From Kineothrix sp. IPX-CK (GTDB taxonomy: Bacteria; Bacillota; Clostridia; Lachnospirales; Lachnospiraceae): a stretch of 64,000 nt of DNA. Below, piece after piece: positions 36,653 to 45,456 of this stretch. The notes under the pieces are model-generated. The model saw only the letters and a program-made list of their open reading frames with translations. It made no database searches and was not told the DNA's origin. Every line of letters begins with the position of its first letter. Positions within the stretch are counted from its first letter, which is position 1. The position numbers and the translations under genes are program-made. Where the stretch lies: the NCBI RefSeq assembly GCF_039134705.1, contig NZ_CP146256.1, positions 372,001-436,000 on the forward strand, given 5' to 3'.

Positions 36653-37045
36653 ATGTATAATCAAAGAATTTTGCCCTTTTATATGACATATCCGCTGCCC
36701 CTCTATTATCAGGAAGAAGATACGGCGATGAGAGATTTGGAGTACTTACAGCAGATGTATCCGATAGAGGCGAAAAAGTACCAGAAAGTAGTAGCCAGCA
36801 TGTTGGATAAGCTGGATTATGAAGGCAGTATGATTTATGACGAATACCCCGATAAGTGGCAGATGTACAGACTATCCCAGAATATCTTAGACGTTATCAG
36901 AAAGCAGGAAGAAGATGCGAGGCCGGGTGAGGTTGTTGCGCAAGAGAAACTGGATTCGATTTCAGATGTGGTGCAGATTATTCTTTGCTATGAAGTTTAT
37001 AAGAGAAGACATAATCGGAGCCATAGCGGTATTTTAAAGTTTTAG
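36653..37045 (+). CDS. Uncharacterised small protein
   Basis: Protein of 130 aa that I do not recognise. It starts MYNQRILPFYMTYPLPLYY, followed by a helical acidic region (MRDLEYLQQMYP, then SMLDKLDYEGSMIYDEYPDK) and a basic end (VYKRRHNRSHSG). No signal peptide or membrane helix. AAGGAAG is 6 nt before the ATG at 36653. The good ribosome site and codon use like its neighbours suggest it is expressed. No function can be proposed. Confidence 0.7.
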   Translation: MYNQRILPFYMTYPLPLYYQEEDTAMRDLEYLQQMYPIEAKKYQKVVASMLDKLDYEGSMIYDEYPDKWQMYRLSQNILDVIRKQEEDARPGEVVAQEKLDSISDVVQIILCYEVYKRRHNRSHSGILKF

Positions 37046-37074
37046 TTGTAGTTTTATAGTAAAGTCAGTAAAAT

Positions 37075-37109
37075 ATAGTCATGGCATGAATTGTCATGGC
37101 TATATTATT
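37075..37109 (+). terminator. Probable terminator after the small protein gene
   Basis: ATAGTCATG pairs with CATGGCTAT (one wobble) around an 11-nt loop, followed by ATTATTG. The T-run is poor. The dispersed repeat begins four bases later, the same terminator-repeat order as at 9161 and 18481. Confidence 0.5.
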
Positions 37110-37112
37110 GTA

Positions 37113-37240
37113 CTCTTATAGGAAAGTACGTCCTATAAGAGAAAAGCCCTTCGGGCAGGATGCGCAACTGCGCGCACGGAACAAAAGCTGTGCTGTCGAA
37201 GTATTAAGTCGTGTGGGTGTGCGAAGCACACTTCTGTTCC
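37113..37240. repeat. Dispersed intergenic repeat, copy C (full length)
   Basis: Order of parts: perfect 11-bp inverted repeat CTCTTATAGGA-N7-complement (37113-37141); tight hairpin GCCCTTCGGGC (37146-37156); GATGCGCAACTGCGCGC; then a closing stem GGAACAAAAG (37178-37187) with CTTCTGTTCC (37231-37240) around an inner hairpin GTGTGC-GAA-GCACAC. It matches copy D at 43249-43372 part for part. It ends 24 nt before the methyltransferase ATG. Confidence 0.8.
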
Positions 37241-37264
37241 AGACGTTTAGGAAGAGGATAAAAA

Positions 37265-38398
37265 ATGGAAGAATTGTTGCAGGAAGCAATCGGAGAAGGG
37301 CTGTACCAGATTATTTTAAGCAATCCGACGGATAAGGAAAACATGAGTAAGGTGAAGATACGCCCTGTAATATTGCAGGATAGATTGTGTTTTCAGGAAA
37401 CCACATATATAGGAGCGCAGGTATTTCACGAGAATTTCGATAAGGAAGCTTTGATAGTGCAGATTATGACACATATGTCGGGAAATTTCCGCCAATGCGA
37501 GATAGAGACTACGCAACTAAAGGCCACCGTGCTCGTAAGCAAAAAAGGAAAAGTAACGATCAATAAAAAGGCGGCAGCAGGACAGAAGAAAATCGATTTG
37601 TCCCATAACAGGGTGAAAGCATATATTTTAGAGGAGGGAAAGGTAGTTCCTTTTCTCGTGGATCTGGGGGTTCAGACCTTGGATGGAAAAGTAGTAAAGT
37701 CCAGATATGATAAATTTAAGCAGATTAACCGTTTTTTGGAATTTATTGAGGATATTCTGCCCACACTTCCTAGAGGAAGAACGATTAAAGTCATCGATTT
37801 CGGATGCGGGAAGTCATATCTTACGTTCGCCATATACTATTATCTGAAGATATTACAAGGATTAGAAGTGGAGATTATAGGCCTGGATCTGAAAAAGGAC
37901 GTGATCTTACGCTGTAATGCCTTCGCTTTAAAATATGGGTACGAGAGCTTAAGATTCTTACAAGGAGACATCAGCACCTTTGAGGAGGCGCAGGAAGTGG
38001 ATATGGTTGTAACCCTTCACGCATGCGATACTGCAACCGATTATGCGCTGGCAAAAGCAGTAGGATGGAACGCTAAGGTGATTTTATCTGTTCCATGCTG
38101 TCAGCACGAGGTGAACAGGCAGATTGCATGCGAGGAGCTGGCCCCAGCACTTAAATACGGGTTGATCAAGGAGCGGATGGCAGCACTCCTTACCGATGCG
38201 ATACGCGCCAATATTTTGGAAGAACAAGGCTATGAAGTACAAATACTGGAATTTATAGATATGGAGCATACGCCCAAGAACATTTTGATACGTGGGATAA
38301 GGAAACCGGAGAAGGCCGGAAAACACAGAGAAACGAATGTGAAAAAAATGACAGGCCTGATGAATGTGGAAACTACCTTGCAGAAGTTAATGCAGTAA
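37265..38398 (+). CDS. SAM-dependent methyltransferase
   Basis: Class I methyltransferase of 377 aa. A leading domain (about 1-155) precedes the Rossmann fold with motif I VIDFGCGKSYLTFAIYY (about 178-194), motif II IIGLDLKKD and motif IV MVVTLHACDTATD, then VPCCQHEVNR. The pattern fits the Methyltransf_32 group, often linked to RNA modification; the substrate is unknown. GAAGAGGAT precedes the ATG. Confidence 0.85.
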   Translation: MEELLQEAIGEGLYQIILSNPTDKENMSKVKIRPVILQDRLCFQETTYIGAQVFHENFDKEALIVQIMTHMSGNFRQCEIETTQLKATVLVSKKGKVTINKKAAAGQKKIDLSHNRVKAYILEEGKVVPFLVDLGVQTLDGKVVKSRYDKFKQINRFLEFIEDILPTLPRGRTIKVIDFGCGKSYLTFAIYYYLKILQGLEVEIIGLDLKKDVILRCNAFALKYGYESLRFLQGDISTFEEAQEVDMVVTLHACDTATDYALAKAVGWNAKVILSVPCCQHEVNRQIACEELAPALKYGLIKERMAALLTDAIRANILEEQGYEVQILEFIDMEHTPKNILIRGIRKPEKAGKHRETNVKKMTGLMNVETTLQKLMQ

Positions 38399-38495
38399 AA
38401 CGGAGTATTTATATTATGAAGTCAATGACCCGCGAGCAGTAACCAAAGCCAAGTTAGCCTGGCGCGTTGCTTTCGGGAGAATAAGGAAACGGAAA

Positions 38496-41048
38496 ATGAA
38501 GAAAACAGCGATAAAATGTTTATATCTGGCGGCTGTGTTTTTTGTAGCTCTTTTTATTATCAGTGCGGTGGCAAACCAGGGCAATACCGAGATGACGATG
38601 GAAATGGGACCGGCGACATATCCGGTTATCCACATGGTGGTAGGCGGCAGAGAGGTAAACAGTCTGCATGGATATAAGGGAAGCATGGAAAGCAGCTACC
38701 AAAGGGACAGTATAACGCCCCTCGGACAAGGGAGAAAAGTGAATATTGCCGTGGATAAATACGGGGAGACGATAGAAGGGCTGTCCTTTGAGGTGCGAAG
38801 CATTGACGGAGATAGGCTGGTGGAGAGCACCCAGCTTACCGAATATCAGGAGACGGAAGAGACCATCGAGGCGGAATTCTCCATAAAAGATTTAATCGAA
38901 GAGGATACGGAATACATGCTCGTGCTGCTCCTTGCCGACGGCAATGGGAGGACGATTTATTATTATACGAGAATTATCCAGACAGAAAACTATTTTGCTG
39001 ATGAAAAGGTAGATTATGTGTTGGATTTTCATAGGAGAACCTTCGATAAGGAGGCTGCGAAGGAGCTTACCAAATATCTGGAATCCAATTCTGACGGAGA
39101 TAATACGACCTACAGCAAGGTGACGATACACAGCAGCTTCAATCAGGTTACATGGGGAGACTTGTCCGTAAACAAATTAACGGAGCCCGATATAACAATA
39201 AAGGAACTGGCCTCCCAGACCGGAGCCCTGGAGCTGAATTATCTTGTATCCATAGCGGACGGTAAGCAGACAAAGCTTTACCGAATCAAAGAATTCTACT
39301 GGATACGCTATACCTCCGACCGGATTTACCTGCTGGACTTCGAGAGGACAATGAGGCAGATCTTTGACGAGAAAGCAGATGTTTACAGCAATAATAAGAT
39401 CGATCTGGGGATAACCCGGCTTGAGGACATTGATTTGGCTGAGAGCGATGGCGGAAACGTAGTAGCGTTTACCGACGGGAACCGGCTATACTGTTATAAT
39501 GTTACCGACAATAAGCTTTCTCTCTTATTCAGTTTTTATGACGGAAATTATGACGATGAAAGGACCATTTGGGAGAAGCACGAAATAAAGATATTGAACG
39601 TGGATGAGGCGGGAAATGTCCAGTTCATCGTCTACGGATATATGAACCGCGGAAAGCACGAAGGAGAGGTCGGGATATCGGTATATCATTTCAGCGGGCT
39701 TTTGAACACGATTGAAGAACTGGCCTATATACCCAGTGCAGGCTCCTACGAAATACTGAAGGCAGAGTTGGAGCAGCTTTCCTATATCAATAAGTCGGCA
39801 ATCTTCTTCTTTATGCACGAGGGCTCCATTTATGCGGTGAATCTGGAGGACCGTACCTGTGAGGTCATGGTTTCCGGTCTGATAGAAGGCAGCTATAAAG
39901 TGTCGGACTCCAACCGGATGGTGGTATGGCAGACCGGAGGAGACCAATATGCCAGCAAAAAGCTGATACTTATGAATCTGAACACAAAGGAAAAGACAGA
40001 AATAGCCGCAAGTGAGGAATCGGAAATAGCGGAGGAATATATCGCGCCATTGGGCTTTATGGACGAGGACTTGATATACGGTCTGGCTAAAAGCTCAGAT
40101 GTGGTTCAGGACAACACCGGAAGCATACTATTTCCTATGTATAATATCAAGATACAAAACGAAAGCGGAGAGGTGCTTAAGACTTACGAGCAACCGGGAA
40201 TTTATGTGGTCGGCAGCGAGATTCAGGGCAATCAGATCAGCCTTTTGCGTTTGGAGAAGGATGAGGAAACAGGAGCCTATACCGAGATTTCTAACGACCA
40301 GATCGTAAATACGAAGATAGAGACTGCTGGAAACAATACGGTGGAATCCGTTCTTACGGACAAATTCGAAAAAATAGTGCAGATAGTTGTAAAGAGCAAT
40401 ATCAATATGAAAACCTTAAAATGGCTGACACCAAAGGAAGTGTTGTTCGAGGGTGGAAGGGAAATTGCGCTGGAAGAAAATGAAACGGAAGCTCCCCGAT
40501 ACTTTGTATATGGAAAAGACGGGGTGGAAGGAATCTTCACCGATGAAGGAAACGCGGTCAATCTGGCCTATGAGCTTTCCGGCATAGTAGTGAATGAAAG
40601 AGGCGATTATATCTGGATCAAGGGGAACAGAAGCTTGAAGAACCAGATCATGGCTATTAAAGAGGCGGCGATTACCGAAGAAAAGAACAGCCTTGCCATA
40701 TGCCTGGATACGATTCTGCAATATGAAGGCGTAATGCGCAATTCGGAATATCTTTTAAACCGGGGAGAAAACATACTGGATATTATGAAGAGCAATCTGG
40801 AGGGAGTTCAGGTTCTTGATTTGACGGGATGCAGTCTGGACGCTATATTATATTATATCAATAAGGATATACCGGTGCTTGCAACCTTAAACGACGGCAG
40901 TGCAGTTTTGATTGTGGGCTTCAACGAGCTCAATACGGTATTGATGGACCCGCTTACCGGTACGATTTACAAAAAGGGAATGAATGACTCGAAGCAGATG
41001 TTCGAAGAAAATGGAAATCGCTTTATCACCTATATTAGGGGTGAATAA
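38496..41048 (+). CDS. Large exported protein with degenerate C39-like peptidase domain
   Basis: Protein of 850 aa with one N-terminal membrane helix (about 7-25: LAAVFFVALFIISAVA), the bulk outside the cell. The middle (about 60-680) is rich in beta strands with repeating short motifs, possibly propeller-like. The last 120 residues look like Peptidase_C39: LAICLDTILQYEGV at the cysteine position, INKDIPVLATLNDGSAVLIVG and VLMDPLTG. The usual catalytic His before the final strand is replaced (GSAVLIVG where GHYVVVVG is expected), so the domain is probably inactive. Function unknown; surface binding is likely (inference). Confidence 0.7.
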   Translation: MKKTAIKCLYLAAVFFVALFIISAVANQGNTEMTMEMGPATYPVIHMVVGGREVNSLHGYKGSMESSYQRDSITPLGQGRKVNIAVDKYGETIEGLSFEVRSIDGDRLVESTQLTEYQETEETIEAEFSIKDLIEEDTEYMLVLLLADGNGRTIYYYTRIIQTENYFADEKVDYVLDFHRRTFDKEAAKELTKYLESNSDGDNTTYSKVTIHSSFNQVTWGDLSVNKLTEPDITIKELASQTGALELNYLVSIADGKQTKLYRIKEFYWIRYTSDRIYLLDFERTMRQIFDEKADVYSNNKIDLGITRLEDIDLAESDGGNVVAFTDGNRLYCYNVTDNKLSLLFSFYDGNYDDERTIWEKHEIKILNVDEAGNVQFIVYGYMNRGKHEGEVGISVYHFSGLLNTIEELAYIPSAGSYEILKAELEQLSYINKSAIFFFMHEGSIYAVNLEDRTCEVMVSGLIEGSYKVSDSNRMVVWQTGGDQYASKKLILMNLNTKEKTEIAASEESEIAEEYIAPLGFMDEDLIYGLAKSSDVVQDNTGSILFPMYNIKIQNESGEVLKTYEQPGIYVVGSEIQGNQISLLRLEKDEETGAYTEISNDQIVNTKIETAGNNTVESVLTDKFEKIVQIVVKSNINMKTLKWLTPKEVLFEGGREIALEENETEAPRYFVYGKDGVEGIFTDEGNAVNLAYELSGIVVNERGDYIWIKGNRSLKNQIMAIKEAAITEEKNSLAICLDTILQYEGVMRNSEYLLNRGENILDIMKSNLEGVQVLDLTGCSLDAILYYINKDIPVLATLNDGSAVLIVGFNELNTVLMDPLTGTIYKKGMNDSKQMFEENGNRFITYIRGE

Positions 41049-41209
41049 TGTAAAATTGCGTATTTAGGCTGTTCGCAACCGATGGTTGCGGCCATTCAAA
41101 CTAGAATTGGTAGTGCAACCGGGGGGCAATTTCTATAATTAGCTCAAAGGAGTTCCCGATGTGAAAATTCCAAATGAAGTTTTTCACATTAAGAAAAGGA
41201 GAAAGTATT

Positions 41210-42013
41210 ATGAATATTGAAATTGCAAATCGGTTAGTGAATCTGCGAAAAAGCAATAACCTGTCGCAGGAAGCCTTGGCCGAGAAGCTTGGAATCAGCA
41301 GGCAGGCTGTGAGCAAGTGGGAAAGGGCGGAGGCTTCACCGGACACGGATAATCTAATATTACTGGCGAGGCTGTATGGAATATCTCTGGATGAGCTTTT
41401 AAAGACGGAGGACGAGATTTCACCTCGCGGAGAGGAGACGAGGGAGACTTCAGATTCTGAAGAAGGGCTTCAAAACAGCGATGATGATGAATACGTTCAT
41501 GTGGGCTTTGGAGGGGTTCATGTGAAGGATAAGGACGGAAGCGAGGTTCATGTAGGCTGGGACGGTATACATGTGGACGACAAAAAGAGCAGAGATAACG
41601 TTCATATCGATAAAAAGGGAGTATATGTAAATGGACAGAAATATGACAAGGAATGGTTCAGACATTATCATCATTTCCCTTTTACTCTGGTTATCGTGCT
41701 GCTTTATATTTTGGCAGGAGCGTTCTTTAACGCATGGCATCCGGCATGGATGCTATTCCTTCTGATCCCGCTGTGGAACAGTTTCTTATCAGCGATAAAA
41801 AATGAAAATATGCATTTTTTTTCATATCCGGTATTAGCTACGCTGCTGTTTCTTTGCGCCGGCTTCTTTACAAACGCATGGCATCCGGCATGGGTGATTT
41901 TTCTGACGATTCCGATTTACTATTCTTTGGTTTCATATATGCAGAGCCTTAGGAAGGAGCGCGAATATGAAGAATATCGTTCTCCGTATTCGGACGAAGA
42001 TACGGAGGAATAG
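41210..42013 (+). CDS. XRE-family regulator fused to a membrane domain
   Basis: Protein of 267 aa. An N-terminal Cro/C1 helix-turn-helix (IANRLVNLRKSNNLSQEALA, GISRQAVSKWERAEASPDTD) is followed by an acidic region with short beta repeats (HVGFGGVHVKD, HVGWDGIHVDD, HIDKKGVYVNG). Then come four membrane helices in two duplicated blocks, each carrying NAWHPAW. AAAAGGAG precedes the ATG at 41210. Its gene is 2 nt before the DUF4097 gene, so the two probably form one envelope-sensing unit. Confidence 0.85.
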   Translation: MNIEIANRLVNLRKSNNLSQEALAEKLGISRQAVSKWERAEASPDTDNLILLARLYGISLDELLKTEDEISPRGEETRETSDSEEGLQNSDDDEYVHVGFGGVHVKDKDGSEVHVGWDGIHVDDKKSRDNVHIDKKGVYVNGQKYDKEWFRHYHHFPFTLVIVLLYILAGAFFNAWHPAWMLFLLIPLWNSFLSAIKNENMHFFSYPVLATLLFLCAGFFTNAWHPAWVIFLTIPIYYSLVSYMQSLRKEREYEEYRSPYSDEDTEE

Positions 42014-42015
42014 AT

Positions 42016-42984
42016 ATGAAAAGAACGTGGATAGGGTTCATCGTGTTTTTATGCGGAGCAATCGTAATCTGTGCGGCGTCTGCAGCCTATGCAAGGCAGC
42101 ATAATTATGGTTCTTTCCGCTTTATAGGAGGATTTGGAATGGTAAGCTTGAAAAACACAGAGGAATTTGCGGTCGATGGAATTGAGAATATAGATATTTC
42201 ATATAGTTCGGAGAATATCGTTTTTCTAAAAGGAGAGGCGGATAAAATCGTTATAAAGGAATATCTCTATGAGAACAGAGAAGATCATACGAAAATGGAA
42301 ACAGAAGGAAATACGCTGTATGTTAAGAAGAATGAGGGGATGAACGTGACCTTTACTCTGGGCTTTTTGACAGGAAGCGAGCGAATCGAAATATATTTGC
42401 CCGAAGCCTTCAGCGGAAGCGTAACGGTCACGGCCTCCAGCGGAAATATCACTTCGGATCCGGCGTGGAGCTTCCGGGAGTTCTATGCGTCTGTAAAAAG
42501 CGGAAATATTACCTGCGAAGCGATCGAGGCAGAGAAAATCACGGCAGAAACTTCCAGCGGAAATATTTTCTTCGGTATGGCTCAGGGAGAAAGAACCGTT
42601 ACTGCATCCAGCGGGAATATTGTGGTATCTTCCGGGGCAGGAAACACTTATGTGTCTGTTTCCAGTGGAAACATCAAGGTGGAAGGAGCATCGGGGAGTT
42701 TTAAAGCTTCAGCCCATAGCGGTAACATCGAAGCTGAATTAATCAGCCTGGGAGAAACAGTGGAAGCGGAGACGAGCAGCGGTAACATCCGGCTGAATAT
42801 CCCTAAGGACAGCTCCTTTTCCTATGAAGTAAATGCAGGCAGCGGAAGCATAGATACCGATTTCGATGAATACCTTTCCTACAACAAGAGAGGCAATGCG
42901 GCGAGCGGTACCTATGGAGCAAATGCAACGACATCGATAAGGACCAGCACCTCAAGCGGCAATGCGGATGTGAAGTTTCGCTAA
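42016..42984 (+). CDS. DUF4097 beta-repeat membrane protein
   Basis: Protein of 322 aa. One N-terminal helix (IGFIVFLCGAIVICAASAAYA) precedes an extracytoplasmic beta-solenoid made of repeated SSGNI/SGNI units about 18-25 residues apart (ASSGNITSD, KSGNITCEA, SSGNIFFG, SSGNIVVS, SSGNIKVEG, HSGNIEAE, SSGNIRLN). This is DUF4097, often found with XRE or sensor regulators and possibly working as a sensor or adhesin-like surface protein. GGAGGAATAG precedes the ATG, inside the upstream gene's end. Confidence 0.88.
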   Translation: MKRTWIGFIVFLCGAIVICAASAAYARQHNYGSFRFIGGFGMVSLKNTEEFAVDGIENIDISYSSENIVFLKGEADKIVIKEYLYENREDHTKMETEGNTLYVKKNEGMNVTFTLGFLTGSERIEIYLPEAFSGSVTVTASSGNITSDPAWSFREFYASVKSGNITCEAIEAEKITAETSSGNIFFGMAQGERTVTASSGNIVVSSGAGNTYVSVSSGNIKVEGASGSFKASAHSGNIEAELISLGETVEAETSSGNIRLNIPKDSSFSYEVNAGSGSIDTDFDEYLSYNKRGNAASGTYGANATTSIRTSTSSGNADVKFR

Positions 42985-43033
42985 ATCAGCAGTTATGGAG
43001 AGGAACAGATAGCATTTTTTTGTTTAAAGTTTG

Positions 43034-43057
43034 AAAGGAGCCTCTCGGCTCCTTTTT
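43034..43057 (+). terminator. Intrinsic terminator after the DUF4097 gene
   Basis: GGAGCC-TCTC-GGCTCC followed by TTTTT, the tetraloop hairpin of a strong terminator. Confidence 0.9.
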
Positions 43058-43372
43058 ATGTAATAGGATTAGGATGTCAAAAGGTCCTTTTGCAAACGTC
43101 TCAAGTCAATATGCTCAAAACAAAAAGACTCCTGCTCCAAATTCCAATATATAAGAAGTTCTAAATATTTACATAGGCGCAGTCGTTCTTTTTGTTTTGG
43201 TCATATTGACCAGAATGTATTTATAAAGGACCTTTTGACACCCTAATCGTAATAGGAAAATGCGCCTATTACATAAAAGCCCTTCGGGCATGATGCGTAG
43301 CTGCGCGCGCAAAACAAAAGCTGTGCTGCCAAAGTATTGGGCCGCGAGAGTGAGAGGAGTACACTTTTGTTC
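43058..43372. repeat. Dispersed intergenic repeat, copy D, interrupted by a MITE
   Basis: Removing the insertion at 43067-43248 plus one copy of its duplicated target restores ATGTAATAGGAAAATGCGCC and its inverted arm TATTACAT. After that come GCCCTTCGGGC, GATGCGTAGCTGCGCGCGC and a closing stem AACAAAAG/CTTTTGTT (to 43371). This is the same order as copy C. It ends 3 nt before the queT-like stop codon on the other strand. Confidence 0.8.
43067..43248. mobile_element. 182-bp palindromic MITE
   Basis: The ends are inverted repeats matching at 23 of 24 positions (GATTAGGRTGTCAAAAGGTCC and three more bases). A second inner pair (43105-43130 against 43181-43210, GTCAATATG and CAAAACAAAAAGA) makes most of the element one long hairpin. 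It is flanked by the direct repeat GTAATAG (43060-43066 and 43249-43255), extendable to nine bases, as a target-site duplication. No coding capacity, so it must be moved by a transposase encoded elsewhere. Family not identified. Confidence 0.82.
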
Positions 43373-43375
43373 AAT

Positions 43376-43858
43376 TTATTGATTGAAAATACGGTTTCTG
43401 TATTTCTCCAGGGCAAGGAGCAGAAGCATTCCTAAGACCCCGCAGGAAATGATTTCCCCAGCGGTAACGGTAATTACGGAAAACCACAAGGGGCGTATGC
43501 CGTAAGCGTAAAGCAGCACGGGAGGGATCACGATCATGTTAGCAATGATGGGCGGAACAGGCGCCAGCCATTTATACCGGCGAAGCTTATAAGTGAAGAA
43601 CGCGCCGGCCAGGGTGGCGAGACTTCCGAATATAATATCCGGCAGAGCGCACCCTGTCAGTATGTTGCTGAGCAGGCAGCCGATAAACAATCCGGGTATT
43701 GCTGCGGGAGTGAAAAAGGGAAGAATTGTAAGAGCTTCCGAGAAACGGACCTGCACCGCGTAGTTGGCGAGGCCAAAGGCATTGGCTACAAAAGTGAGCA
43801 CAACATAAATAGCGGCAATCATCGCCGCCTGGACCATTAGTAATACTTTCTTGTTCAT
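43376..43858 (-). CDS. queT: QueT-family queuosine precursor transporter
   Basis: Membrane protein of 160 aa with five or six helices: LMVQAAMIAAIYVVLTFVAN, the conserved VQVRFSEALTILPFFTPAAI, GLFIGCLLSNILTGC and DIIFGSLATLAGA. This matches QueT (ECF-type substrate-binding subunit for queuosine precursors such as preQ1). It would need the shared ECF energising module encoded elsewhere. AAAGGAG precedes the ATG. Confidence 0.9.
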   Translation of the reverse strand: MNKKVLLMVQAAMIAAIYVVLTFVANAFGLANYAVQVRFSEALTILPFFTPAAIPGLFIGCLLSNILTGCALPDIIFGSLATLAGAFFTYKLRRYKWLAPVPPIIANMIVIPPVLLYAYGIRPLWFSVITVTAGEIISCGVLGMLLLLALEKYRNRIFNQ

Positions 43859-43983
43859 ATGAATTTGTCTCCTTTAGTTTTGTTTTTTTGCCGTTTTATG
43901 AACGGGTCGGTCAGGAAGGTCTCGAACTGACCGGGTGTTTGCAACTTGATAAGTGTATCATAAGTATGGGTGAAATTCAAGGT
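43859..43983 (-). promoter_or_regulatory. Structured leader upstream of queT
   Basis: The 125-nt spacer after the MATE gene holds, on the minus strand, a stem CGGTCAG/CTGACCG, a smaller hairpin CCGTT/AACGG, then an A-rich tail running into AAAGGAG. preQ1 riboswitches commonly precede queT, and the hairpin plus A-rich tail by the ribosome site resembles them in outline. I could not match the sequence to preQ1 class I, II or III. Confidence 0.3.
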
Positions 43984-45399
43984 TTAGTCTATGGTATTCT
44001 TCGTCAGCCACACTCCTGAGCGGTAACGGAGATAATAAATAACCGTTCTTACGGCCCATTCGATTCCCATACAGATCCACACACCCTGAACACCGAATCC
44101 CAGAGGAAGAGCGAAGAGATAGCCCAGTCCCACCCTGATGACCCACATGGTGATAAGAGAGGAAATGGAGCTATAATTGGCATCGCCTGCCGAACGAAGG
44201 ACGCAGGGCAGGATATTGGATGCCGACCAGAAAAAGGGCATTGGAATGGCCGCGATCCAAAGCAGGATATATATTAAGGATAACGTCGCTTCCGGCGCCT
44301 GATACAGCTCCAATATTAAGGGCATGAGAGGCATGAATACCACTAAAGATAAGATGACGATAAAGGTCCCTAACCATATGAGCTTCGCTCCGTAACGCTT
44401 TGCCAGCTCCTTATCTCCGGCACCGATGCACTGGCCTACTACAGTAATGGCAAGAGTACCTACCGCCATCCCGCTGGAATACAGGATAGAAAAGGCAGAG
44501 CTTGCGATGGCGTTGGCTGCAACGCTGATCGTACCGAGGAAGACGATATAAGTCTGAACAAGCATGCCGCCTCCATTAAAGAATACTTGTTCCAAGGCGA
44601 AGGGGACACCTATTTTAAAGACGGATCTTAACATAGAAGGATTAATATGGAAAATGTTCTTTGTATAAATCCTGAATATACTTTTGGGGCGCACCAATAA
44701 AAAGACCGCGAAGCCGCCGCCGATAAGTCTGGCAATGTTTAAGGAAAGGACTGTTCCCATGATATCCATATGAAAGCCGTTGATAAAGAGCAGGCTGGCG
44801 AACAGATGGATCAGATTGATGAGCATCGTAAGGCGCAGACAGATTTTCGTCTCTCCCAGTCCTCGAAGGACCGCAAAGGAACCCACATAAAAGGAATGAA
44901 AGATCATGGAAAGGGATACTCCGATGAGGTAGCTGCAAGCCTTTTCCTTGACGACGGGGTCCGCCGCTCCAAATAAGGTATATACCAACGGGTTTGAAAA
45001 AACGATCAAAAGAGTGCATAAAGCCCCGGCCGCCAGCGAGGTGGCGAACATTACCTGCCCGGCGGCAGCACGTATCTTCTCCGTTTCACCCCGCCCCTTA
45101 TACTGTGCAACGACTACGGTGCCTCCGGCAGCGATGGCATTGAAGATGGAATAAGTCATCATATTCAAGGGAGATACGAGGCTGACCGCGGATACGGATT
45201 CCTGACTGGAGGAACTTATCATAGCCGTTGTAAGCAGCCCGATGATGTTGATAAAAAACTGATCCAGAATAAGCGGAAGCAGCATAGAAAATATTTCTCC
45301 ATAGGAAAATTGATTGCTTCCAAACTGTTTGTCCAAAAATAAATCGGCCCTTGAACCGGACCGGATAAGTGTAATTTTATGTGCGGAGTGCAGTTTCAT
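43984..45399 (-). CDS. MATE-family efflux transporter
   Basis: Multidrug/cation antiporter of 471 aa with about 12 helices: FSYGEIFSMLLPLILDQFFI at the first helix, VSLVSPLNMM, GTVVVAQYKGRGE and later AITVVGQCIGAGDKELAKR, the repeated GQ(x)GA-type segment of MATE proteins. Substrate unknown. The ribosome site AGAAAGG is about 13 nt from the ATG, a long spacing. queT follows downstream on the same strand. Confidence 0.92.
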   Translation of the reverse strand: MKLHSAHKITLIRSGSRADLFLDKQFGSNQFSYGEIFSMLLPLILDQFFINIIGLLTTAMISSSSQESVSAVSLVSPLNMMTYSIFNAIAAGGTVVVAQYKGRGETEKIRAAAGQVMFATSLAAGALCTLLIVFSNPLVYTLFGAADPVVKEKACSYLIGVSLSMIFHSFYVGSFAVLRGLGETKICLRLTMLINLIHLFASLLFINGFHMDIMGTVLSLNIARLIGGGFAVFLLVRPKSIFRIYTKNIFHINPSMLRSVFKIGVPFALEQVFFNGGGMLVQTYIVFLGTISVAANAIASSAFSILYSSGMAVGTLAITVVGQCIGAGDKELAKRYGAKLIWLGTFIVILSLVVFMPLMPLILELYQAPEATLSLIYILLWIAAIPMPFFWSASNILPCVLRSAGDANYSSISSLITMWVIRVGLGYLFALPLGFGVQGVWICMGIEWAVRTVIYYLRYRSGVWLTKNTID

Positions 45400-45456
45400 A
45401 GAATCATTATGCCTTTCTCATATCCTGCGGACTTCCCTCCGCAAGCGCAAATTTTT

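Noticed and set aside
37096..37335. 79-codon plus-strand frame across the repeat
   Set aside because: Made almost wholly of the dispersed repeat and overlapping the methyltransferase start; similar repeat copies do not keep the frame open.
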